A stretch of 39,565 nucleotides of DNA from Aliivibrio finisterrensis (GCF_008933155.1 NZ_WBVP01000025.1:1-39565); one strand, 5' to 3'; shown: positions 19,350 to 26,930, counted from the first letter of the stretch. The notes: generated from the letters alone by a model not told the origin. Program-made: numbers and translations.

Positions 19350-20174
19350 ATGGAACAAAATGAAATTTTAAGTCATGCTCATGAGCTACCAAAGATCCCT
19401 AAAGTGATCCGTGAGATGATGGAACTTGTGAATGACCCAGAAGTAGAACTTCAAGAGTTAGCTCGTACTATTTCAATGGAACAAGTGGTTAGTGCTCGTG
19501 TTATTCGTTTGGCAAACTCTGCACATTTTTCTCGTGGTAAAAGTGTGTCATCAGTTGACCAAGCGGTTGTCCGCCTTGGGCTTGAGCCATTAAAAACGTT
19601 AATCATTGCCTCTTCTTTAGTTAGTGCCTTCCCATACGTAGAAGTCATCGATTTAGAAGCGTTCTGGCAAGAGACGTTTGAAGTAGCAATCCTGAGTAAA
19701 GCAATAGCACAAAGCTGTGATGTAAACCCTAATGCAGCCTTTACTGCGGGTATGTTACACAACATCGGCGATTTGATGATCTACACGGTAATGTCTGAGC
19801 AAGTTCCAACTATTTTTGAAAAAATGGAAGCGGGCAGTTCTAAAGTAGCAGCGCAACGCTCAACAATTGGTACAGATAGTGCCATTCTTGGTGCAAAGTT
19901 AGCGGAAAGCTGGAGCTTTTCTGAAGAATTGGTATTTGCGATTTCTGAACAGTATGAACCAAAAGTCGATAATATTTATTCACCATTAGCTGCAACGGTG
20001 CGTTTAGCTAATGCGATTAATCGTAATTGGGATGATTTACCAACATTAGATGCAAAATCGGTGTGGTTATCTGAACAGATTGAAATAGATATTTTATCTG
20101 TTAATACAGCTATTATTGAAAATATTGATAATGTGAAAGGATCTGGTATTGAAATGGCTCGGTTGGTAATGTAA
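19350..20174 (+). CDS. HDOD domain signalling protein
   Basis: 274 aa from ATG 19350. A TTG at 19335 in the same frame is rejected because the ribosome binding site (GTGGAGAAG) lies inside that extension. The single HDOD domain covers nearly all of it: LPKIPKVIREMMELVNDP, LARTISMEQVVSARVIRLANSAHF, SVDQAVVRLGLEPLKTLIIASSLV, and AFTAGMLHNIGDLMIYTV, where the metal-dependent HD pair is replaced by HNIGD as in other HDODs. Such proteins act in bacterial signalling or motility circuits without known catalysis. It lies in a probable operon with the thioesterase and the 57-aa membrane gene, which starts 2 bases after its stop. Confidence 0.9.
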   Translation: MEQNEILSHAHELPKIPKVIREMMELVNDPEVELQELARTISMEQVVSARVIRLANSAHFSRGKSVSSVDQAVVRLGLEPLKTLIIASSLVSAFPYVEVIDLEAFWQETFEVAILSKAIAQSCDVNPNAAFTAGMLHNIGDLMIYTVMSEQVPTIFEKMEAGSSKVAAQRSTIGTDSAILGAKLAESWSFSEELVFAISEQYEPKVDNIYSPLAATVRLANAINRNWDDLPTLDAKSVWLSEQIEIDILSVNTAIIENIDNVKGSGIEMARLVM

Positions 20175-20176
20175 AC

Positions 20177-20350
20177 ATGCAAAAAGACTGGATGTTATCG
20201 GCGTTGATTGGTGCTTTTTTTGCCATTATTTCATATTTAGCCCCTGATTTTATTATCAGTAAAGTGTTGGTTATTATCGCAGTTATTTTTTTGGCGAAAG
20301 CAGTAAAAGCTATTTTTTACTCACTAAAACATCGCCAATATGAGATGTAG
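20177..20350 (+). CDS. Small two-helix membrane protein (57 aa)
   Basis: 57 aa from ATG 20177, starting two bases after the HDOD stop, which argues for translational coupling. MQKDWMLSALIGAFFAII is a first hydrophobic helix and KVLVIIAVIFLAKAVKAIF a second, with a basic tail (SLKHRQYEM). No known family recognised. The stop at 20348-20350 lies 16 bases from the convergent intIA 3' end, so this gene marks the end of the chromosomal flank. Confidence 0.65.
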   Translation: MQKDWMLSALIGAFFAIISYLAPDFIISKVLVIIAVIFLAKAVKAIFYSLKHRQYEM

Positions 20351-20365
20351 ATTTTAAAAATGTAT

Positions 20366-21349
20366 TTAATCAAAATCGAGTGGGCTTTTAGTTCCTGAAA
20401 AATGTAAACCAATAACATGTGTATAAATTTGGGTCGTTTTGATATCAGAATGACCCAATAATTCTTGTATTGTTCTTAAATCTCCTCCGCGCTCTAAAAT
20501 TCTTGTAGCAAAGCTGTGTCTAAATGTGTGACAACTGGCTTTTTTGTCTATTTCTACTGCTCTAATTGCGATTGTTACTTGCTTTTGTACGCTTCTATCT
20601 AATATATGGTGACGTCGTCGCTTACCCGAACGAGGATCTTTGCTGATTTGTTTAGATGGAAATACATATTGCCACCCATAACTTTTAGCTCGTTGAGGGT
20701 ACTTTTCGGCGATAGCAAAAGGAAGGTAGACTTCATCATCTCCATTTATAGCATCCATTTGGTGTTGCTGTTTTACAAAGGCTAATTGTGTTTTAAGCTC
20801 TTTAATAATGCTTTCTGGTAGCACAGTGGTTCTGTCTTTATTCCCTTTCCCGCTTCGTACTGTGAGTGTTTTATGTATTAAGTCAATGTCATCAACCCTT
20901 AATCGTAGGGCTTCATTAATTCGTAAACCACTGCCATACATAAGTTGTGCAATAAGCTTTGTTGGATGTTTAAGCTCATTTATAACAGCCATTGCTTCAC
21001 TATGAGTGAAAACGGTAGGTAGTTTGGTTGCCTTTTTGGAGCGCTTGAAATCCAAGTTATCGACTGATTGCTGTAAAAACTCACGACATAGGAAGACTAG
21101 GGCGTTAAGAGCCGTTTTTTGAGTGTTGGGTGAAACGTTTTGTTTTACAACAAGGTGTTCAAGATATTCTGGTATATCAAAGACATTAATGTCTTCTTTT
21201 GAGGTGTAATTATTATGCCTAATAAAACAGCTTATCCAATAGATGTATTGTTTTTCAGTATTGTAGGCCATTGATCGTGTACGAATGAATATTCGTATTT
21301 GGTCGGTAAATCGTTGTGAATCGGGTTTGAGATCTAGTGGGATATCCAT
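20366..21349 (-). CDS. intIA: Integron integrase IntIA
   Basis: 327 aa tyrosine recombinase that inserts and excises gene cassettes at attI and attC sites. The catalytic set is complete: R143 (GSGLRINEALRL), K168 (GKGNKDRT), H274 and R277 (CHTFRHSFATRI), H300 (LLGHSDIKTTQIYTHV) and Y309. The segment of about 35 residues before the HTFRH box (FAIAEKYPQRAKSYGWQYVFPS then KDPRSGKRRRHHILDRSVQK) is the IntI-specific insertion that binds extrahelical bases of folded attC sites, so this is IntI rather than XerC/D. It is transcribed away from the array, the standard Vibrio arrangement. There is no strong ribosome binding site before ATG 21349. The gene looks intact. Confidence 0.97.
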   Translation of the reverse strand: MDIPLDLKPDSQRFTDQIRIFIRTRSMAYNTEKQYIYWISCFIRHNNYTSKEDINVFDIPEYLEHLVVKQNVSPNTQKTALNALVFLCREFLQQSVDNLDFKRSKKATKLPTVFTHSEAMAVINELKHPTKLIAQLMYGSGLRINEALRLRVDDIDLIHKTLTVRSGKGNKDRTTVLPESIIKELKTQLAFVKQQHQMDAINGDDEVYLPFAIAEKYPQRAKSYGWQYVFPSKQISKDPRSGKRRRHHILDRSVQKQVTIAIRAVEIDKKASCHTFRHSFATRILERGGDLRTIQELLGHSDIKTTQIYTHVIGLHFSGTKSPLDFD

Positions 21350-21642
21350 GATTGTAACTTTATTGGTTAATTGATGATGATTGAATTGTAGTCACTGGAA
21401 TTTGACCTGCAATGTGGGTTCGCATATTTGTAAGGTACATAGAGTTTTGTTGGAATTGTTATTTTAATCAATTACATGGAGTAAGATTGAAAAGTGGGAT
21501 ATACGAATCATTATCGTATATTGTTTTTGACTTTTATGGTGTTTTGGCTGTTAGGTCGTTGGTTTTAAAGTAGAATATAGTGTTATTGTAGTGGTGGAAT
21601 ATATTCGGTAGAGATTACGAATGTGATGGGTATAATTAAATG
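21350..21642. promoter_or_regulatory. attI region with intIA and cassette promoters
   Basis: Non-coding stretch between intIA and the first cassette. The recombination point is G21642 followed by TTGTGCG, matching the GTTRRRY-type core at later boundaries. A perfect TATAAT box at 21631-21636 lies just before it, a possible -10 of the cassette promoter Pc, though no good -35 is spaced with it. An 8-base inverted repeat ATATACGA / TCGTATAT at 21499-21521 could be an operator. I see no CTGT-N8-ACAG LexA box here. Confidence 0.7.
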
Positions 21643-22202
21643 TTGTGCGTACTGAGTCCGAAATTTTTTGCACGGTTCATCAAAAGGATCGAGGCTTTCG
21701 TAGTTTCGGCTTAGTAAGTGTGAATTTCTTCTTTGTTGCCTTTTGGTTTCCGTATTATCAGGTTCGGCAAATTAGCCCTTATTTCCCTAAGTTCAGGCGT
21801 TTCAGAAGCTATTTTATGCTTCAATTGTTCTTTGGTTATGCCTCATTTTAGTTTGCATCAGTGTTTTCTTCTCAGTATTTTCAATCCCAGTTGTGGAAAG
21901 GATATTTGGTTTATCAGTTCCAAATCTGTTGAAACCAAGCCGTTCAAATGGCGTAAGAAATTTATCTGTTTTCCATTTACTTTATCTCGCAATTTAAGAA
22001 CATTTTGTTCGCTTAATTACTACCGGTAAATTAAAATTAGGGCTTAGAAAATCTTGGCAGGGCAGTTCTTTACCAAGCTGGCCAAGCCGAAAGTAAGCAC
22101 GCACAACAATCGCATCAACACGATGCTTATTACATTCGGCGTTTTTGGTTTGAAGTGTAATTGGTTTGGTAAAGTTGGTCGTTAGCACGTGTTATGCAAG
22201 CG
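21643..22202 (+). mobile_element. Cassette 1: R1-family repeat cassette
   Basis: No sensible plus-strand gene. It begins with the R1 5' block (21643-21716), where TACTGAGTCCGAAA and TTTCGGCTTAGTA can pair. A minus-strand frame is open from 21981 to the TAA at 21814 (55 codons: LTPFERLGFNRFGTDKPNIL ... KTLMQTKMRHNQRTIEA) but has no upstream start codon. A second minus-strand frame, shifted by one, continues with ETPELREIRANLPNLIIRKP. It is the first cassette after attI, so it is closest to any Pc promoter. Confidence 0.75.
22104..22202 (+). repeat. attC 1 (99 bp, B-like centre)
   Basis: Starts CAACAATCGCATCAACACG and ends GTGTTATGCAAGCG. Its start is that of the C type and its centre (TTGAAGTGTAATTGGTTTGG) is that of the B type, so it is a mixed site. 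Confidence 0.9.
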
Positions 22203-22225
22203 TTATATGCAAGGGGGGATGCGGT

Positions 22226-23038
22226 ATTAATTACAATGACTTTAAAAATAAGCTAGAAAGATTAGGGTTCAATTATTTTTATTTGAATTCAGTATCAAAT
22301 AGGAATTTCAGGATTAATTATAACGATCAATTAACGACTGAATTCAACTCGATCCACGATGCTGGATGTAAATACAATTATATTGGTGAAAGTGAATATC
22401 AAGTATCTATTGATTTACCTATCAATATACTTGATGCTAAAAGCTTAGCTGATGACAAAGATCTACTCATAACTTGTATTGAAATCTTTGATTGGGGTGA
22501 TGTTCAAAAATCAAATATATTATCTGCTTTAAAGCTTCATCGGAAAGGTGACTTAAGATGTTACTTGAATAAAGCTAAAAAGTGGTTTGAAGATGATAAT
22601 AATCTTAGTGAACCGAACTTTAAAGTAATTTGGTCAAGTGGGTGGACTAAAGTTTATTCTTTTATGTTTCAGTACACTACGATCTATGATTCAAGAGTTG
22701 CAGCATTTATTAATCAAGTATTGTTAGATTTCTGTAATACCATAACCGACAAAGAGAAGCTAGAGTTACAAATTATCAGTAAAGGATTATTAACGTTTGG
22801 TGGCAATGTAAAAAATAGCGATGGAAAAATTCGTATAAGAGTTATGGAAAAGCCTGCAGTTGACTTACTTCAACTTTATAAAAGCCCAAATGAAAAGAGG
22901 AAAATGTTAGCGAATAAGAAAGCGTCTTGGTTTATTCGTTATATGGCCGAGCTTGATACAGTTGATTTTAATCAAAAAGAGTTTAGAAATTTAGATAAGG
23001 CTGCATTCATGCTTGGGTTCGATCTTAGTCAATGGTGA
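22226..23038 (+). CDS. Cassette 2: hypothetical protein, no ATG start
   Basis: The reading frame is open for about 270 codons after the attC site but has no ATG near its 5' end. The strongest ribosome binding site in the window (AAGGGGGG, 22211-22218) is seven bases before an in-frame ATT at 22226, which I take as the tentative start; translation from a TTG at 22166 inside attC1 is the alternative. The ATGs at 22219 and 22236 are in other frames. The protein is soluble, with YLNKAKKWFEDDNNL, IWSSGWTKVYSFMFQ, TTIYDSRVAAFINQVL and DKAAFMLGFDLSQW. I do not recognise the family. It may have lost its start by a single-base change. Confidence 0.6.
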   Translation: MNYNDFKNKLERLGFNYFYLNSVSNRNFRINYNDQLTTEFNSIHDAGCKYNYIGESEYQVSIDLPINILDAKSLADDKDLLITCIEIFDWGDVQKSNILSALKLHRKGDLRCYLNKAKKWFEDDNNLSEPNFKVIWSSGWTKVYSFMFQYTTIYDSRVAAFINQVLLDFCNTITDKEKLELQIISKGLLTFGGNVKNSDGKIRIRVMEKPAVDLLQLYKSPNEKRKMLANKKASWFIRYMAELDTVDFNQKEFRNLDKAAFMLGFDLSQW

Positions 23039-23046
23039 TTTGCATA

Positions 23047-23164
23047 TAACAAATGCATCAACACGATTTACTACACTCGGCGTTGTCAGTTTGCCTTTAG
23101 TTTCAGTGATTAAGGCGTTAAAATTCAGTTAGGTCTGTATCGTAGTAAACGTGTTATGCAGGCG
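23047..23164 (+). repeat. attC 2 (118 bp, A1 type)
   Basis: TAACAAATGCATCAACACG at the left and GTGTTATGCAGGCG at the right. The stem carries TTTACTAC/GTAGTAAA instead of the usual TTTGCTAC/GTAGCAAA, a paired change. Confidence 0.95.
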
Positions 23165-23189
23165 TTAGGCGATCTAGTTTGGAGGCAAA

Positions 23190-24122
23190 ATGAAAGTAAA
23201 GCTATATAAATATACTCCACATATAAAAAGTTTCCTTGAGAATCCTATGCTCAGGTGTACTCCGGCACATGATTTAAATGATCCATTTGAATTGCAACCA
23301 AATTTAATAACTTTAGATGAATTTTCAAAAGTGTATACGGGATCATATTTATTTAATGATGTAGCTCGATTCTTTGATCTTAGAACATCAGATAGTGGGG
23401 TAATATCTCTATCTGAAACAAAATCTAATTTATTGATGTGGTCTCATTATGCAGATGAACACAAAGGAGCAGTAATAGAATTTACATTTGACGTTGAATT
23501 TAACACGGAACAAAAAATGTTACAACGTGGCTTCCTTGAGTCTATATATGATAATAAATATTTATTTGACCGCGTAAAATATCGTCTTGAAAGAGAACCT
23601 GATAATGAAGTGTTTAATACTCCAGGTTATGAGTTATTTTTAGATTTAAAAGCTCATTTGTCTTTTACTAAAGCAGAGGCTTGGAGTTATGAAAAAGAGT
23701 ATCGGTTTCTTTGTGAGTTAAATAGCGCAGACATTATTTGTATAGCAGATAGTGAAGAAACAAGATTAACTTTAAGTGGTTTTGGTTTTTCATTTGAAAA
23801 AGCTAGTTTTAATCCAAGGTTACTTAAATTAACGAATTACCATGAACACTCAAATGATTTTAAAAAAGATCTAGAACGTAGCTTTAAAAGGCAAGAATTG
23901 ATGTCAACGCTAAAAAAAGAAATGAAATCAATATTCCATTTTTATAAAGTTAAGCCAGATAGCATTACAGGTATTTACTTAGGATGTAAATCTCAAATAG
24001 ATATAAAAAGCTTATTATCAAATGGGCAAGTAATGGATAAGTATAAGAACTTAAGAGGGAATGTTAATATGTCTAAATTATGTCAGCAGCGCTATGAAAT
24101 GGTGTTCGAAAAAATCGCCTAA
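23190..24122 (+). CDS. Cassette 3: DUF2971 family protein
   Basis: 310 aa, ATG 23190 after GGAGG. DUF2971 features are visible: KYTPHIKSFLENPMLRC at the start, NDPFELQPN, the hallmark ISLSETKSNLLMWSHYADEH followed by KGAVIEF, then AWSYEKEYRFLCEL, and ITGIYLGCKSQIDIKSLL near the end. DUF2971 proteins are widespread on mobile DNA and their biochemical role is unknown; some occur near defence loci. The stop codon TAA at 24120-24122 is the first three bases of the following attC, so the recombination site supplies the end of the gene. Confidence 0.85.
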   Translation: MKVKLYKYTPHIKSFLENPMLRCTPAHDLNDPFELQPNLITLDEFSKVYTGSYLFNDVARFFDLRTSDSGVISLSETKSNLLMWSHYADEHKGAVIEFTFDVEFNTEQKMLQRGFLESIYDNKYLFDRVKYRLEREPDNEVFNTPGYELFLDLKAHLSFTKAEAWSYEKEYRFLCELNSADIICIADSEETRLTLSGFGFSFEKASFNPRLLKLTNYHEHSNDFKKDLERSFKRQELMSTLKKEMKSIFHFYKVKPDSITGIYLGCKSQIDIKSLLSNGQVMDKYKNLRGNVNMSKLCQQRYEMVFEKIA

Positions 24123-24236
24123 CAAATGCATCAACACGATTTGCTACACTCGGCGTTGTCAGTTTGCCTTTAGTTTCAGTGATTAAGGCGTTAAATTCAG
24201 CTAGGTTTGTATCGTAGCAAACGTGTTATGCAGGCG
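24120..24236 (+). repeat. attC 3 (117 bp, A1 type)
   Basis: Typical A1 site (GTTGTCAGTTTGCCTTTAG centre, ending GTTATGCAGGCG). It overlaps the stop codon of the cassette 3 gene. Confidence 0.95.
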
Positions 24237-24257
24237 TTATGTGATTGGAGTAAGTAA

Positions 24258-24824
24258 ATGAATTCACGGTTGTTTCTACAATGGCTTGAGTATGCAATAG
24301 ATCGAGTTGGTAATGGTTACTTTGGTTATGCAGAAAGGGTATATTGCTATGAGCTTTATCATTTTGTACGCGTAGCGATGTATGCTTATGAAAGGCAATA
24401 TGGTCAAATTGAGAATGTGTTTTTGCATTCTGAATTAGTAAAATCAATCGTACCGGATGAAGAGGCTCAAGTACTGGAAATTTTGCCACTTCAAAGTAGG
24501 CGAATGCCAGATTTTCTTTTCCATTCTCCAGGGAATGCAGATCATCAGTTGGTTGCTATTGAAGTTAAAGTGACTTCACCATTATCTCTTGATGAACTGG
24601 TAAGTGATCTGCAAAAACTTTCGGAACTCAGAGTTAATTATCGCTATGAAATGGTGATATTTCATTGTGTAAACAGCTCCATTGATAGGATTTTCACCTT
24701 AATTGAAAGAGCCTTAAATCGAGGTATTGAGTTGGATCCCCAAATTCTAGTCATATGTAAACCAGCATATGGGGAAGCAATTCAAAAGATGACAGTCAGT
24801 GCGATAATTGAAGAAATCACATAA
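24258..24824 (+). CDS. Cassette 4: PD-(D/E)XK nuclease-like protein
   Basis: 188 aa, ATG 24258 with GGAG upstream. A helical N-terminal half precedes a stretch that fits the PD-(D/E)XK nuclease pattern: MPDFLFH with D85, then VAIEVKV with E102 and K104, 17 residues apart, followed by a helix rich in L/E (LSLDELVSDLQKLSELR) and a last strand PQILVICKP. This fold is used by restriction enzymes and many phage-defence nucleases. Activity and target are inferred from three residues only. The TAA stop overlaps the attC start. Confidence 0.7.
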   Translation: MNSRLFLQWLEYAIDRVGNGYFGYAERVYCYELYHFVRVAMYAYERQYGQIENVFLHSELVKSIVPDEEAQVLEILPLQSRRMPDFLFHSPGNADHQLVAIEVKVTSPLSLDELVSDLQKLSELRVNYRYEMVIFHCVNSSIDRIFTLIERALNRGIELDPQILVICKPAYGEAIQKMTVSAIIEEIT

Positions 24825-24919
24825 CAAAGCAATCAACACGATGCTAATTACACTCGGCATTCGTGGTTTGAAGTATAATTGGTTTGGTAATTAAGTCGTT
24901 CGCACGTGTTATTGCGGCG
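24822..24919 (+). repeat. attC 4 (98 bp, B type)
   Basis: Short form: TAACAAAGCAATCAACACG, TAATTACACTCGGCATTCG, then CGCACGTGTTATTGCGGCG. The outer stem pairs GCAAT with ATTGC. Confidence 0.95.
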
Positions 24920-25026
24920 TTATACCGCAAATCTCTGAATGGAAGCTGAATCGCATTCTTTTATAATTTGTTTCTTTATACTTATTGTCGTAATGTCATA
25001 AAAAATAATTAGTTAGGAGGCAGTAG

Positions 25027-25569
25027 GTGAAAATAATATTTGTCGATGCTGAAAATGTTGGCTTGAAAGAACTCGAAAAAATTAAAGCTTCAATTGTTGA
25101 TAAAGTACTTGTATTTTCAAGGATTGAGTCAATTAAGCAAACCTGTGAGAAATTATTATATTTATGCCTGTCTGACTATCCAGAAGGGGCAAATCAGGCT
25201 GATTTTCATATTATCGCGTATCTATCGAGGACGTTAGTCTCACTTAGTCGAAAAGAGCTTAATTTAATCACGTTCGAACTTTTTAGTAATGATGAGAATC
25301 TGATTTCAGCATTTAAGTTTCAATGTGATTTATTAGGTGGTAACTGTGAAGCTATTCGGACTAAGCCTGATGTCGTAGTGTCTATTGTTTCTAAATCAGC
25401 AGAAGATAAAATCTATAATAGTCTGAAGCAACCAACTGAATTAGCTCCGTTACAAGACAAATTGAAGTTACCTAGATCTGAGTTTACCAAGGCGATTAAT
25501 AGTTTAGTTAAAGATATTAAAATTGAACGTTCAGTCGAAAGTAAGAAAAAATGGGTACAGGTTAGGTAG
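25027..25569 (+). CDS. Cassette 5: PIN-like domain protein
   Basis: 180 aa from GTG 25027, six bases after AGGAGG. The N-terminus IIFVDAENVG (D7, E9, N10), then ANQADFHIIAYLSR (D59) and ELFSNDENLISAF (D89) give the spacing of acidic residues of PIN/NYN-type ribonucleases. The last 45 residues (LAPLQDKLKLPRSEFTKAI, NSLVKDIKIERS) look like a small winged-helix part. This suggests a single-gene RNA-targeting enzyme with a regulatory tail. No antitoxin partner is encoded in the same cassette. Confidence 0.7.
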   Translation: MKIIFVDAENVGLKELEKIKASIVDKVLVFSRIESIKQTCEKLLYLCLSDYPEGANQADFHIIAYLSRTLVSLSRKELNLITFELFSNDENLISAFKFQCDLLGGNCEAIRTKPDVVVSIVSKSAEDKIYNSLKQPTELAPLQDKLKLPRSEFTKAINSLVKDIKIERSVESKKKWVQVR

Positions 25570-25574
25570 CGGTA

Positions 25575-25692
25575 TAACAAATGCATCAACACGATTTGCT
25601 ACATTCGGCGTTGTCGGTTTGCCTTTAGTTTCAGTGATTAAGGCAGTAAAATTCAGCTAAGTCTGTATCGTAGCAAACGTGTTATGCAGGCG
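25575..25692 (+). repeat. attC 5 (118 bp, A1 type)
   Basis: A1 site with GTTGTCGGTTTGCCTTTAG in the centre. It begins five bases after the cassette 5 stop codon. Confidence 0.95.
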
Positions 25693-25848
25693 TTATGTAA
25701 TTTTAGGCATATCACCCTTAAAATGAATTTAAATTTCCTAAAGTAGCTTTTACCTGGTGATGCACCATTTATTAGTTGTGAGGGTTAACTGTTAGTTTGA
25801 TATTTATGATATGGTAGATGTTAATTTGAATATTCAGTGAGTGACGTT

Positions 25849-26088
25849 ATGAGTAAGATTAGTGATTTTTTTGATTTAGCTGCTGAAACTTTAGCGACCT
25901 TTGATAAGTCTATAGATGATGCGAAAGAGAGGCAAAAGTGTGAGCATGAAGCCGAAATCCTAAAGATTTTGAAAAATTATAATGACAAAAATAAGACAAA
26001 CTTTTCTTCTTTGGATGAATTGGAGTCACATCTAGACTCCTCTCTAATAGCCCTGAAAGATAAATTCATTAAACTGGGTTTAAATTAG
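25849..26088 (+). CDS. Cassette 6: small charged helical protein (79 aa)
   Basis: ATG 25849 preceded by GAGTG. A GTG at 25837 in frame would add four residues and has no ribosome binding site. The 79-aa product is helical and highly charged (ISDFFDLAAETLATFDKSID, DAKERQKCEHEAEILKILKN, then LDELESHLDSSLIALKDKFIKL), a likely coiled coil, soluble and without known domain. About 155 bases of leader (25693-25848) suggest that the cassette carries its own promoter, since the leader holds AT-rich stretches but no gene. Confidence 0.6.
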   Translation: MSKISDFFDLAAETLATFDKSIDDAKERQKCEHEAEILKILKNYNDKNKTNFSSLDELESHLDSSLIALKDKFIKLGLN

Positions 26089-26153
26089 TAACTAAGTTTT
26101 ATTATCAGCTTGGGTTGTGTTTTCCAATTTGCACTGCCATCGCATAAATTACA

Positions 26154-26269
26154 TAACAAATGCATCAACACGATTTGCTACATTCGGCATTCTAGGTTTC
26201 TTTGAGTTTACTGTATTAAGTGGTAAATTTGAGCTTAATCTGCATGGTCGCAAACGTGTTATGCAGGCG
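26154..26269 (+). repeat. attC 6 (116 bp, A2 type)
   Basis: A2 centre (GGCATTCTAGGTTTCTTTG, TGGTAAATTTGAGC). The inner right arm reads GGTCGCAAACG, a mismatch to the left arm relative to other A2 sites. Confidence 0.95.
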
Positions 26270-26852
26270 TTACACGAACTCTAAGATCGCAGTTTTTTGG
26301 CTCAGTTCAGCGATTGAGCCGTTAGTTTTTTAGGCGTGAAAGTAGGGTGGTTTTACTTTTTTTTTGTTGCCTTTTGGTTTTCATTTCGTCAAGTTCGGCA
26401 TTGAACTATTATTGTCCTAAATTCAGGCGTTTCAGCGGCTAATTTACGCTTCAATTGTTCTTTGGTTATGCCTCATTTTATTCTGTATCAGTGTTTTCCT
26501 CTTAGCATTTTCAACCCCAATTGTGGTTAGGATATTTGGTTTATCAGTTCCAAGCTGGCTGAAACTCAGTCGTACAAATGGCGTAAGAAAAAGGGATTGT
26601 TTCGTTTCACAGTTATTGCCGTTGAAATGATATTTTGCTCGCTTAATTGAGCCAGTCTAATTAAACTCAGTTTACAGTAAATCTCGGTAAATCAATTCTT
26701 TACCAAGTTAATGGAAGCGTTGACAAAGATCGTGTAACAAATGCATCAACACGATTTGCTACACTCGGCGTTGTCAGTTTGCCTTTAGTTTTAGTGATTA
26801 AGGCAGTAAAATTCAGTTTAGTCTGTATCGTAGCAAACGTGTTATGCAGGCG
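26270..26852 (+). mobile_element. Cassette 7: R2-family repeat cassette (copy A)
   Basis: No plus-strand gene. The 5' hairpin is GGCTCA (26299-26304) with TGAGCC (26315-26320). A minus-strand frame of 70 codons is open from 26656 to the TAA at 26444 (SIKRAKYHFNGNNCETKQ ... MRHNQRTIEA), without a start codon. The inverted repeat before the attC is imperfect here (CTCGGTAAA / TTTACCAAG). Confidence 0.75.
26735..26852 (+). repeat. attC 7 (118 bp, A1 type)
   Basis: A1 site, preceded by GAAGCGTTGACAAAGATCGTG, the tail seen in R2 copies that carry A1 sites. Confidence 0.95.
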
Positions 26853-26930
26853 TTATGTGTTTTTTTGAGATTATTGCAATAACCAGTATTCAGCCTTAAA
26901 GTAGGTTATCCATCTTCAGAGGTAAGTCTT

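Noticed and set aside
21350-21642. LexA (SOS) box upstream of intIA
   Set aside because: No CTGT-N8-ACAG or close variant was found in this interval by eye.
22219-22230. ATG 22219 as start of the cassette 2 gene
   Set aside because: It reads ATG CGG TAT TAA and stops after three codons; it is not in the long open frame.
24226-24489. Minus-strand open frames across attC sites and cassette genes
   Set aside because: They overlap clear plus-strand genes or consist of attC sequence and have no ribosome binding site; antisense shadows.
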